Shown: in pieces, positions 1 through 6,822 of the stretch | Layout: each line of letters begins with the position of its first letter | Numbering within the stretch: position 1 is the first letter of the stretch | From: an uncultured Collinsella sp. | Lineage (GTDB): Bacteria > Actinomycetota > Coriobacteriia > Coriobacteriales > Coriobacteriaceae | DNA: 29,039 nt | NCBI GenBank assembly: GCA_958407465.1 | Contig: CATYIV010000027.1 | Location: 1 to 29,039 of the forward strand | Direction of reading: 5' to 3' | Notes under the pieces: model-generated | Told to the model about the DNA's origin: nothing | What the model saw: only the letters and a program-made list of their open reading frames with translations | The model's database searches: none | Made by a program: the position numbers and the translations under genes

Positions 1-1001
1 CCGTGATGGTGGCCGCAACCGCACTCATGGTCGTCGCCGTGCTCGCCGCAACCGCAGCCGTCCTCGTGAGCACCGTGCTCTTCGGGACGATACTGCGACC
101 AGTCCAGACCGGCGGCGATGGCGTCGGCCTCCTCCTTATAGAGGACCGTGATGGCCTGGGTGCCCAGCTTGGCACCACCGATGGCATCGAGCATGTCGTA
201 GAGCGTAAAGGCCACGTCGGCGCCGGGCAGCGCAAGCTCGCGATCGTCGGCATAGGCGAGCGCCAAGCGCAGGTCCTTGATGAAGTGCTCGACCATAAAG
301 CCGGGCTTGTAGTCGCCGTCGAGCGCCTTGGTAGCCAGGCTCTCCATGGCGCCGGACTTGCCGGTACCGCCCAGGATCATCTGGCGGGTCTTCTCCAGAT
401 CAAGGCCGCTCAGCTCGGCAAATGCCATGGCGTCTGCCATGCCGACCATGCAGGCGCCCAGCGACACCTGGTTGGCGAGCTTGGCAGCCTGGCCCTTGCC
501 GGCGCCGTCGAAGCAGCAGATGTTGGCCGCAAAGGTGGCAAGGATGTCGCGGACCGGCGCGATGTCGTTCTCGGTAGCGCCCACGATAGCCGTGAGCGTA
601 CCGGCGATAGCGCCCGACTCGCCGCCGGTGACGGGGCAGTCAAACGCCATGCGACCAGAAACCTGGGCGGCCTCGGCAATGTCACGGGCAAGCTCGGGCG
701 AGCTCGTGGTGAGGTCGATCAAGACCGCGCCGGGCTTAGTGCACGCGAGCAGGCCGTCGCCCGCCAGGTAGAGTTCCTCGACCTCGGAGGGATAGCCCAC
801 CATGGTAAAGACGACATCGGCGTTCGCCGCGGCATCGGCCGGCGTATCTGCCCAGACGGCGCCGCGCTCGATAAGCGCCGCCGCCTTGGACTTGGTGCGG
901 TTGTTGACCGTGACGGGATAGCCGGCGTCCAGAATGTGGCCGGCGATGGGGGCACCCATGATTCCGGTGCCGATGAATGCGACGGAGAGCTTGTTTGCCA
1001 T
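1..1001 (-). CDS. NAD(P)-dependent beta-hydroxyacid dehydrogenase with His/Cys-rich tail (partial)
   Basis: This gene is cut by the left window edge, so its stop is not seen. It encodes a 3-hydroxyisobutyrate/2-hydroxy-3-oxopropionate reductase family enzyme, which reversibly oxidises beta-hydroxyacids with NAD(P). The N-terminus has the Rossmann motif VAFIGTGIMGAPIAG, followed by a substrate loop DCPVTGGESGA and the catalytic-lysine segment GKGQAAKLANQ. The start is ATG at 1001, preceded by AGGAAAGG. After the usual end of the family (around LDWSQYRPEE, near position 84) the frame stays open for about 28 more codons, rich in His, Cys, Gly, Asp and Glu, with CGCG motifs. This looks like a metal-binding tail. 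The exact substrate cannot be told from sequence. It lies downstream of the DegV gene in the same direction with a ~98 bp gap. Confidence 0.85.
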   Translation of the reverse strand, partial: MANKLSVAFIGTGIMGAPIAGHILDAGYPVTVNNRTKSKAAALIERGAVWADTPADAAANADVVFTMVGYPSEVEELYLAGDGLLACTKPGAVLIDLTTSSPELARDIAEAAQVSGRMAFDCPVTGGESGAIAGTLTAIVGATENDIAPVRDILATFAANICCFDGAGKGQAAKLANQVSLGACMVGMADAMAFAELSGLDLEKTRQMILGGTGKSGAMESLATKALDGDYKPGFMVEHFIKDLRLALAYADDRELALPGADVAFTLYDMLDAIGGAKLGTQAITVLYKEEADAIAAGLDWSQYRPEEHGAHEDGCGCGEHGDDHECGCGHHH

Positions 1002-1099
1002 GAAACCTTTCCTTTTGGGTTGGGTGTTGTTACCAGGTTGAATACTCGGTGCCAGCGTTTGGGCTGTGAGTCGAGGGCGATTACGGACGCAGCGCTTGC

Positions 1100-2053
1100 C
1101 TACTGACCGCGCACGCGGCGGGCGATACGGTCGGAAAGCGACGCCTTGTCGGCTCGGTTCTTACCCCAAAACGCGCAGCCCACCATGCCGGGGCCCACGT
1201 GCGAGCCGATGGTGGGACCCACGGAGCCGCGAATGATCGTGACGTCGGCGCAACCCTCCTCCTTGCGGATGGCGGCTTCGAGCCAGTCACCATCCTTTTC
1301 GGCATCGGCCGTCATGATGGCGATGGGCATGGTGCGATCGGGCACGTAGTTCTCGCGGAACGACTTGAGGATGGACTTGAGCGCCTTCTTGCGGCCGCGG
1401 TTGACGCCGATCAGCGACAGCGAGCCGGCCAGGTCGTAGGAGAGCTCGGGCTTGACGTCGAGCTTTGCCGTGAGCTGCGCCGCCGCGGGAGGAATGCGGC
1501 CGCCGGCAGCCAGTGCGTCGAAGCTCTCGAGCGTAAAGTAGCCGTGCACGTAGGTCTTTGCCTCGTTTGCCCAATCGACCAGCTGCTTGGCGGTCAGTCC
1601 CGCCGAACGCTGGCGCACGGCCTCGAGCGCCAAGAGCGCACCGGTCGCGCAGGGCAGAGCGTTGTCGACCACGTAGAGCTCAAAGTTGGGATACTCGGCG
1701 CGCACGACATCTGCCGCCTGGCACGCGGAGTTGTAGCTCGACGACAGCGCCGAGGTAAAGCACAGGTAGACCGTGGGCGTGCCCTCTTTGGCGCACTCGG
1801 TAAAAAACTCGATATAGCGACCGAGCGACACAGCCGAGGTGGACACGCGGGCACCGGCGCGCATGCGGTCGTAAAACTCCTTGGGCGTGATGCTCGACCA
1901 GATGTCATCCGTGCGCTCCTCGCCATCGATAATGAAGGGGAAACCCAGGATATCGACATCGAGGTTCGCGGCGACCTCGGGGCTAAAGTCGCAGCAGGTA
2001 TCGACGACGATGCGGCAACGGTCCGAATGACCGGTAGATGCGGCCTTGTCCAT
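1100..2053 (-). CDS. DegV family fatty-acid-binding protein
   Basis: A 317-residue DegV protein. These proteins bind a fatty acid between two domains, and in Firmicutes FakB members present it to the kinase FakA. Visible family signatures are the N-terminal IVVDTCCDFSPEV strand, the TSAVSLGRYIEFF segment that contacts the carboxylate, and the C-terminal GSVGPTIGSHVGPGMVG glycine-rich motif. The reading frame can be opened by a TTG at 2056, but ATG at 2053 sits 8 nt after AAGGAG and is preferred. The length is slightly above the usual 280-290 residues. No fakA-like kinase is in the window. The gene follows the hpf terminator at 2072-2103, so it probably has its own promoter. Confidence 0.9.
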   Translation of the reverse strand: MDKAASTGHSDRCRIVVDTCCDFSPEVAANLDVDILGFPFIIDGEERTDDIWSSITPKEFYDRMRAGARVSTSAVSLGRYIEFFTECAKEGTPTVYLCFTSALSSSYNSACQAADVVRAEYPNFELYVVDNALPCATGALLALEAVRQRSAGLTAKQLVDWANEAKTYVHGYFTLESFDALAAGGRIPPAAAQLTAKLDVKPELSYDLAGSLSLIGVNRGRKKALKSILKSFRENYVPDRTMPIAIMTADAEKDGDWLEAAIRKEEGCADVTIIRGSVGPTIGSHVGPGMVGCAFWGKNRADKASLSDRIARRVRGQ

Positions 2054-2071
2054 CAAAGCGACTCCTTACGT

Positions 2072-2103
2072 AAAAAGGCGGCCACCCGCATGGGATGGCC
2101 GCC
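2072..2103 (-). terminator. Intrinsic terminator downstream of hpf
   Basis: Read on the minus strand, GGCGGCCA pairs perfectly with TGGCCGCC (8 bp, 11-nt loop) and is followed directly by TTTTTACG. It lies between the hpf stop (2133) and the DegV start (2053), so it ends hpf transcription. Confidence 0.88.
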
Positions 2104-2106
2104 AAC

Positions 2107-2128
2107 CGTTAACTCATGCAAGTTAACG
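2107..2128. repeat. Short perfect palindrome between hpf stop and its terminator
   Basis: CGTTAACT and AGTTAACG form a perfect 8-bp AT-rich stem around CATGCA, 5 nt from the hpf stop codon. It has no good U-tract, so it could be an accessory hairpin protecting the mRNA end or a protein-binding dyad. Its function is unknown. Confidence 0.5.
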
Positions 2129-2132
2129 TATT

Positions 2133-2717
2133 TTACTCGTCAAGTGTTTCGATGCGGGGCTTGATGATGCCATATCCACCATTCTTACGGTGATACACCA
2201 CATTGATGAGACCGGTCGTCGCGTTCTCGAACACGTAGAAGTCGTGGCCGAGCAGATCGGTCTGCACCAGCGCCTGCTCCTCAGTCATTGGGGTGACGTC
2301 GATGACCTTCTCGCGGACGAGCAGGTCGTCCTCCTCCTCGGGCAGCAGCAGGTCGGCCAGATCTTCGACGCGCTCGACCGGTGCGACATCCGCTGCGCTG
2401 GCACCGCCCTGGCGGTTGTCCACGACCTTGGTCTTGAACTTGCGCAGCTGGCGGGTAACCTTATCGGCGGAGAGGTCGATGGCGGCGTACATATCTGCAC
2501 CGTGCTCGGCAACGCGAATCACCGAACCGCGGACACGAACCGTAACCTCGACGATTGCCGGGTTGGGGTTCGAGGGGTTCTTCTCATAGCGAAGTACAAC
2601 GTCAACTGTCATGGGCTCGATATCGAAAACCTTGAGCGCCTCGCCGATCTTCTCATCCACATGCGCACGCAGAGCATCGGTTACCGTCGTTTTGCGTCCA
2701 GAAACCTTGATATCCAT
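2133..2717 (-). CDS. hpf: Ribosome hibernation-promoting factor, long form (HPF)
   Basis: A 194-residue long-form HPF. It binds the decoding region of idle 30S subunits and drives 100S ribosome dimer formation in stationary phase. Residues 1-100 form the S30AE domain (MDIKVSGRKTTVTDALRAHV, then the basic segment DKVTRQLRKFKTK). An acidic linker (EEEDDLL) follows, then the conserved C-terminal dimerisation domain (TEEQALVQTDLLGHDFYVF, GLINVVYHRKNGGYGII). The frame opens further upstream at 2777, but ATG at 2717 has a GGAG ribosome site and gives the family's normal N-terminus. The gene stands alone, with terminators on both sides. No convincing promoter was seen in 2718-2930. Confidence 0.95.
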   Translation of the reverse strand: MDIKVSGRKTTVTDALRAHVDEKIGEALKVFDIEPMTVDVVLRYEKNPSNPNPAIVEVTVRVRGSVIRVAEHGADMYAAIDLSADKVTRQLRKFKTKVVDNRQGGASAADVAPVERVEDLADLLLPEEEDDLLVREKVIDVTPMTEEQALVQTDLLGHDFYVFENATTGLINVVYHRKNGGYGIIKPRIETLDE

Positions 2718-2933
2718 ACGTGGCTCCAATCTGCCTCGGGGACTTACTGTACTGGCTATGTACCCATTGCCGTGCATTTAATCACGCGGATTCCTAAAGA
2801 CCCGAATAACGATTGCTTGATACCGCATACCGAAGTCTCGTACTTTTCCATGGCAAAGTGCGCTATAGGAGGGAGCCGACAGATTTGTATTTGGTCCCGA
2901 AAATTGGCTTTGACCTGCTGGTTTTACGGAAAC

Positions 2934-2968
2934 GAAAAAGCCGGGCTCCCCTGTTGGGAAAGCCCGGC
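2934..2968 (-). terminator. Intrinsic terminator downstream of the lipoprotein gene
   Basis: On the minus strand GCCGGGCT pairs with AGCCCGGC (8 bp) and is followed by a T-rich stretch (TTTTTCGTTT). It lies 67 nt past the stop of the lipoprotein gene at 3035. The rest of 2718-3034 shows no convincing gene. A weaker GTCTC/GAGAC hairpin lies at about 2994-3016. Confidence 0.88.
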
Positions 2969-3034
2969 AATGCGTGTTGAAACCGTGAAGAGGCGTCTCT
3001 CTTAGCGCATAGGAGACACCACCCCTAGCAATAA

Positions 3035-4042
3035 CTAGCTATTGAGTTTGTTAATGTCGTCGTCGGTGATGGCGCCTTCTTGGCTGGACGATTTGTCCTC
3101 GGAGGATGCGGTCTCATTGTTGGAATCGGAGGACTCGCTGCCGGAGGACGTGGTCTCACTGGACTCAGAGTCGCCCGGCTGCACGTTAGCGCCCGAAACC
3201 GTCTTAGTGGTGAGGTCGTAGGGCATACTGCCATACCAGACAGAGTGGACCGCCTCGAGCGTGCCGTCGGCCGTAATACCGTCGAGGGCATCGCTCACGG
3301 CACGGCACAGTTCGTCATTGGACGAGAGGCCCGCAACATCAAGCGTCGAGGGTGCCTCGAGCGAACCGACATAGGAGACCTCGCTCATCAGGCGTGCAAG
3401 GTAGCCGCCGGCCGTGGAGTCGCAGATCACATAGTCGACCTCGCCGGACTCGAGCGCCTCAAAGCACTCGTTGATGTTGGAGTAGGTCTTTTGGTTGGCG
3501 GTGATGCTCTGCTTAGCAAGCGCCTCCTGCGAGGCCGAGGACATCTGAACGCCCAGGGTGGACGTGTTAAGGGTCTCGGTGGAAACGCTTAGCGACCCAC
3601 CATCGTTAGTTTTACCGAACACGGAAGTGGCATCGTACAGGCAGGTGCCGAGCGAGCTAATGTCCCCGTCCGTGGAGTTGATCTTGCCGATAAAGATATC
3701 GGCCTTTTTGTCGCCGAGCGCGGAACCTGCCGAGGACGCATCGACAAAGGCGACCTTAAGGCCCATGCGGCTTGCGAGGGCGCGGGCGGCGTCGACCGCA
3801 TACCCCGTGAGCTCGCCGTCGGCGTCCTGCATGGCCTGCGGTGCATCGGAAGTATCGAGGGCAACCGTCAGGGTTCCGGAAGTGACCAGGGCATCGTCCG
3901 ACACCGCCGGCGTGACCGTCTCGCACTCGATCTGGTCGATCGTGGGAGTCGTGAACGTAGACAGCGGGTTGAACGCGCATCCGCTCAGGCCCAAAACGGC
4001 GATGACCGCTGCGGTCCCAGCACCTAACCGAGCCGCGTGCAT
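3035..4042 (-). CDS. Solute-binding lipoprotein (amino-acid ABC-type periplasmic binding fold)
   Basis: About 335 residues. The N-terminus is a lipoprotein signal (MHAARLGAGTAAVIAVLGLSGC) with lipobox LSGC at residues 19-22, so the mature protein should be anchored by a lipidated Cys outside the membrane. The body resembles the bacterial SBP family 3 fold for polar amino acids (SGTLTVALDTSDAPQA, then DGELTGYAVDAARALASRMG, and a GEVDYVICDSTAG segment). The last ~55 residues are a Ser/Glu/Asp-rich low-complexity tail. No permease or ATPase gene is beside it, so it may be an orphan sensor or share a transporter elsewhere. ATG 4042 is chosen for its GAGGGG ribosome site; ATG 4060 is an alternative. 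The frame stays open to 4441, but that part reads poorly as protein. Confidence 0.82.
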   Translation of the reverse strand: MHAARLGAGTAAVIAVLGLSGCAFNPLSTFTTPTIDQIECETVTPAVSDDALVTSGTLTVALDTSDAPQAMQDADGELTGYAVDAARALASRMGLKVAFVDASSAGSALGDKKADIFIGKINSTDGDISSLGTCLYDATSVFGKTNDGGSLSVSTETLNTSTLGVQMSSASQEALAKQSITANQKTYSNINECFEALESGEVDYVICDSTAGGYLARLMSEVSYVGSLEAPSTLDVAGLSSNDELCRAVSDALDGITADGTLEAVHSVWYGSMPYDLTTKTVSGANVQPGDSESSETTSSGSESSDSNNETASSEDKSSSQEGAITDDDINKLNS

Positions 4043-4385
4043 CAAGCTGCCCCTCACCATGTCCACTACCCTGCCTTCTGTGTCGTATACGATCCGTGCG
4101 TTGCGCGGAATATCAGGTTGTTCCCACCAGCTGACCTGGTATTTGACCCCACACTTGCGCACCGGGGTGTTTGCTCGGGAGGCCGCAGCCACCTTCACGA
4201 CTGACCCGCTCGCCCGCGAGGCGGTATTGCCCCAAAGAAAGTAGAACGGACGGTGCGGCTTACATCTAGGACGCGCCATGATCGCGCCGCGCGCACGCGG
4301 TCGCTTACGTGGATCCCTTTGACCGCGTCTGTCTTGGACTAGGACGGGCATTTCGTCCGTCCGCAACCACAGCCTGGTAGGAACG
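4043..4385 (-). other. Long leader (5' UTR) of the lipoprotein gene, possibly structured
   Basis: From the expected transcription start near 4385 to the chosen start codon are about 340 nt. The stretch holds a clear hairpin near the 5' end (GGACGG pairing with CCGTCC) and several GC-rich palindromic pieces. It is open in the lipoprotein frame, but codons such as CGT, CCT, AGA and CTT are unlike the biased codons of neighbouring genes, and internal ATGs lack ribosome sites. I compared it by eye with RNase P, tmRNA, SRP RNA and T-box signatures and saw none. It could be an undescribed cis-regulatory RNA or an N-terminal extension. Confidence 0.4.
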
Positions 4386-4391
4386 AAGCGC

Positions 4392-4420
4392 ATTATAGCT
4401 AAGTTCAAGCTAAAGTTTAA
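4392..4420 (-). promoter_or_regulatory. Sigma-70-type promoter for the lipoprotein gene
   Basis: On the minus strand TTAAAC, a 17-nt spacer and a perfect TATAAT are present, in a locally AT-rich stretch. Transcription would start near 4385. The consensus -10 box and correct spacing support it; the -35 box is only a fair match. Confidence 0.65.
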
Positions 4421-4493
4421 GGTTAGGGGCGTCATTCGCATCGCGAGTACAGATTTTGCGGGTCGGAGCGGACCATTCGTGCCCCTATGAAGC

Positions 4494-4540
4494 CCGGAGC
4501 TTCCCTACGGGGAGCTCCGGGGCACCCGTCTCAGGGTGCC
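4494..4540. repeat. Two adjacent hairpins beside the inverted-repeat element
   Basis: CCGGAGCT...AGCTCCGG (8 bp, positions 4494-4520) is followed directly by GGCACCC...GGGTGCC (7 bp, 4521-4540). The second hairpin abuts the inverted-repeat element that starts at 4541. Neither is followed by a U-tract on either strand. They lie upstream of the lipoprotein promoter and could be transcript-end structures for the gene at 4794-5903 or part of the insertion target. Confidence 0.5.
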
Positions 4541-4758
4541 GTGTGCAAAAAACGGCAAATATGAGTATTGTTACCAATTTAGTAGCAGCGTATTACCGCC
4601 TCACGAGCCCTTTTTGAGTTCCGCACAGCCTGCTTGGCGCCAAGATATTCCACATTCGTTTACTATCTCTTCGCTGAATCCAGATTTTCGGCCCAAGTTT
4701 CTTTGTTTTTGCTGTCACTAATCTAGTAACAGTACTCATATTTGCCGTTTTTTGCACA
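4541..4758. mobile_element. MITE-like element with ~47-bp imperfect terminal inverted repeats
   Basis: The left arm (4542-4588) begins TGTGCAAAAAACGGCAAATA and continues through TGAGTATTGTTAC. The right arm (4712-4758), read in reverse complement, begins with the same 20 bases and continues TGAGTACTGTTAC. About the first 30 positions differ at one base only; the inner parts (AATTTAGTAGCAG against AGATTAGTGACAG) diverge. The ~120 bp core is AT-rich and has no credible gene; a 61-codon open frame here is spurious. A second, related element lies at 19072-19300. No transposase is present, so mobility is inferred from architecture only. The rest of 4443-4793 holds only the two hairpins at 4494-4540. 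Confidence 0.65.
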
Positions 4759-4793
4759 GAGCATATAAACAGACCCCCTATAAAGCCGTAGTT

Positions 4794-5903
4794 TTACGCT
4801 GGCTTGAGCCCAAAGCACGCTCGGAGCGTATTCAGCAGAGCATCTTGCCTCTTTCGACGAGCCTCTACGCGATTCTGATATCGCTTACCCATACGCTGGT
4901 GGATGCGCCATGCGAGCGCTTCCATCGCTTCCATGTCGCGGAGCATTTCGTTGTTGACCGTCGCGACCTCGATTCCCATAGTAATCAAGCCCGTGTTGCG
5001 TTTTTCATCATGGATACGTCCCCTCCGGGAGGAATGACCCAGCTCACCGTTGTATTCCAGGTCAAACCGGGCTGCCTCCTGATACGCATCGCAAACTGCA
5101 TGCGGCATCCCCGAGATTGCCTGTGCGCGGTCATCGAACTCAATCTTGTAGTCGGTCTTAAAGGGACCGCAGGCAAATCCGCCATAGGAAAACGGAAGCG
5201 AAAACAGAGCGAGCATGATGCACTCCATGGGCGAGCGCAGGTTTTCTGACAAGTAGGGACACAGACGCTGCAGTTGTTTGGCCGCATTCCCCTTGCATAC
5301 CGCGAGGTAATCTGCCAGACGATCGGGCGTCAGCACCGGCTCAACCTCAAAGTAGCCCACGTCTGCTGGCTGGTCCTTGTCCTTTGCAAGTTTATTCGTA
5401 ACGGGCGAGGTGTAGGGAGGCAGATACTTCCCGCGGTCACTCAGCGAAATCTTAGAGCACAGCTCCTGGGCCAGGGCAAATGCCTGGATACAGCCGACCT
5501 CGCGGGCGACGACAACACAAAGGGCCTCGGGAGATAGACTGTACACCCCCGGTTCCACCTCTAGAATCGAGCCGGCGGGCAACTCGGAGCATACGGACCA
5601 GCTCACGCCAAGAATACGGCGGCGCTGCGCTGCAGACCCTACCAGCAAGCACAAATCCTCTTGCACCTCGCCGCTTGCGGCCCCAATCCGCACCAAATCG
5701 GGAAGATAGATGTCCTCGGTCGAGGGCGACGACGTGCGCAGCACACGGCGCTCTTCATCGGGATTAAGGTCCTTCCAGCTTATGTAGCCCATCTGCCGGC
5801 GCTCGGCGCGCATCATGCGCAGCGCCGAGGCGCCTGTTAGGATTACGGAAGCCGCTAGCTGCTCTTTTGTCGGTTTGTTGCACCGCCTGATTGTTACCGC
5901 CAC
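4794..5903 (-). CDS. AbiEi/DUF559-like protein (putative Vsr-type endonuclease fold)
   Basis: About 369 residues, not recognised as a named gene. The C-terminal third (FDLEYNGELGHSS, then GRIHDEKRNTGLITMGIEV) has the D-x(n)-EYxG-xxH...R..D..R...L...G pattern of DUF559/Vsr-like proteins with a PD-(D/E)xK nuclease fold. The first half (SAAQRRRILGVSWSV, then LPAGSILEVEPGVYSLSPE) resembles AbiEi-type antitoxin-related proteins of actinobacteria. The ORF can be opened by TTG 5921, overlapping comF by 7 nt, but GTG 5903 follows a GGTAGGG ribosome site and starts 11 nt after the comF stop. Translation may be coupled to comF. No AbiEii toxin gene is adjacent. It could be a solitary defence protein or a domesticated nuclease; function is unproven. 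Confidence 0.65.
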   Translation of the reverse strand: MAVTIRRCNKPTKEQLAASVILTGASALRMMRAERRQMGYISWKDLNPDEERRVLRTSSPSTEDIYLPDLVRIGAASGEVQEDLCLLVGSAAQRRRILGVSWSVCSELPAGSILEVEPGVYSLSPEALCVVVAREVGCIQAFALAQELCSKISLSDRGKYLPPYTSPVTNKLAKDKDQPADVGYFEVEPVLTPDRLADYLAVCKGNAAKQLQRLCPYLSENLRSPMECIMLALFSLPFSYGGFACGPFKTDYKIEFDDRAQAISGMPHAVCDAYQEAARFDLEYNGELGHSSRRGRIHDEKRNTGLITMGIEVATVNNEMLRDMEAMEALAWRIHQRMGKRYQNRVEARRKRQDALLNTLRACFGLKPA

Positions 5904-5914
5904 ATGAATCAGCC

Positions 5915-6721
5915 CTACCAAACGCGTGCGATAGCAAGGCCATCGACTGCCGCAGCGCCGGCGCGCTTGAGTTCCGCCGAAGCCGCTGCCATCGTCGCAC
6001 CCGTGGTGATAACGTCGTCGATAAGCAGCAGGCGGCGGCCCAGTACGTCCTCAACCGTCTCGTACATACCTCGGGCACGCTCGCGGCGCTCCTCACGACC
6101 GAGTTCTCGCTGGTCGCCATGCCCGTACTTGACGAGAGCATCGAGCAGGGGAACACCCGACAGCTCGCAAAATGGGCGCGCAATGGCCTCCATATGATCA
6201 AAACCACGCCGCCGAAACGCTGCCGCCGTCGCAGGCACAAACACCACCGCATCCGCACCGGACAGCACGCCTCCATAGCGATCGGGCGCTACGACCTGGG
6301 CATGCAGGGCGGTGTCGTAGAGCAGCTCCGCCAGATACGGAGCCAGACGTCGCTCGCCCGCATCCTTGTACGCTTTAATGATGCGCGGCAGCGGATGCGC
6401 ATAGACGGCGCACGCCAGGCAGCGGTCGAGCGCCTCCGCCATTGCCGAGGACGTGCCCTCGACCGAACACTCAGTGCACAGCAAATCCCCAAACGGGGCG
6501 CCGCATCGGGTGCAGCTATGACGTGGGTCGATGAGCGTGAGCGCGGTCAGGCAGTCTTGGCAAATAAGCGCACCGGCGCGCTCGCAGCCGGCACATCGTG
6601 TTGGCGACAATGCCTCGAGCGCCTCGCGTGCCACCCACTCGGCAAACGGTAGCAATTCGTCCGCAAACGGTAGGACGCCTGCCCCCTGCAAGCGAGTCAA
6701 TACGTTCAGATGTCTCTTCAT
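5915..6721 (-). CDS. comF: ComF family protein (phosphoribosyltransferase-like, competence-related)
   Basis: A 268-residue ComF protein. In naturally competent bacteria ComF acts in the cytoplasm in handling imported single-stranded DNA. The N-terminus has zinc-binding pairs C43-x2-C46, C54-x2-C57, C70-x2-C73 and C82-x2-C85. The C-terminal half is a type I phosphoribosyltransferase domain with VFVPATAAAFRRRGFDH and the PRPP motif LLLIDDVITTGAT at residues 231-243. The ATG at 6721 is preceded by AGGGAGG, but that ribosome site lies inside a perfect 12-bp hairpin (6725-6760). A -10-like box TATCAT sits just upstream. The next gene starts 11 nt after comF and is probably co-transcribed. No other competence genes are in the window. 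Confidence 0.9.
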   Translation of the reverse strand: MKRHLNVLTRLQGAGVLPFADELLPFAEWVAREALEALSPTRCAGCERAGALICQDCLTALTLIDPRHSCTRCGAPFGDLLCTECSVEGTSSAMAEALDRCLACAVYAHPLPRIIKAYKDAGERRLAPYLAELLYDTALHAQVVAPDRYGGVLSGADAVVFVPATAAAFRRRGFDHMEAIARPFCELSGVPLLDALVKYGHGDQRELGREERRERARGMYETVEDVLGRRLLLIDDVITTGATMAAASAELKRAGAAAVDGLAIARVW

Positions 6722-6724
6722 GAC

Positions 6725-6760
6725 ACAACCCTCCCTACGCGAAGGCGAAGGGAGGGTTGT
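6725..6760 (-). promoter_or_regulatory. Hairpin that sequesters the comF ribosome binding site
   Basis: On the minus strand ACAACCCTCCCT, a 12-nt loop and AGGGAGGGTTGT form a perfect 12-bp stem. Three bases later comes the comF ATG. The ribosome site AGGGAGG is entirely inside the right arm. No U-tract follows, so it is not a standard terminator. The predicted transcript starts just before the left arm, so the hairpin makes up nearly all of the leader. Confidence 0.75.
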
Positions 6761-6768
6761 CGGTGTAG

Positions 6769-6781
6769 AGCCATGATACCC
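6769..6781 (-). promoter_or_regulatory. Putative comF promoter -10 region (GGGTATCATGGCT)
   Basis: The minus strand reads GGGTATCATGGCT, with TATCAT matching the -10 consensus at 5 of 6 positions. It lies 48 nt upstream of the comF ATG. The same 13 bases occur 49 nt upstream of the tmk ATG (10375-10387). No good -35 box was found. Confidence 0.45.
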
Positions 6782-6822
6782 AAAGGTGCTGGGGCAAGGC
6801 GGGCTAAATCCGTTTGCGGGCG

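Noticed and set aside
2718..2930. Possible small gene or hpf promoter in the gap
   Set aside because: No reading frame with a ribosome site and no convincing -35/-10 pair could be identified.
3558..4244. Plus-strand frame opposite the lipoprotein gene and its leader
   Set aside because: No ribosome site, no domain, and it spans a recognisable gene on the other strand.
4043..4385. rnpB, tmRNA, SRP RNA or T-box in the leader
   Set aside because: The defining motifs (GAGGAAAGTCC, a tRNA-like end with GTTCGA, GGAAGGAAGC, or the T-box GGTACCGCG) were not found by eye.
4043..4441. Protein extension of the lipoprotein to the ORF start at 4441
   Set aside because: It would put ~130 residues before a clear lipoprotein signal peptide, internal ATGs lack ribosome sites, and codon use is unlike the neighbours. 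It is kept only as an alternative.
4536..4721. 61-codon plus-strand ORF inside the inverted-repeat element
   Set aside because: No ribosome site and overlaps the element arms; Cys/Phe-rich composition consistent with an AT-rich non-coding core.
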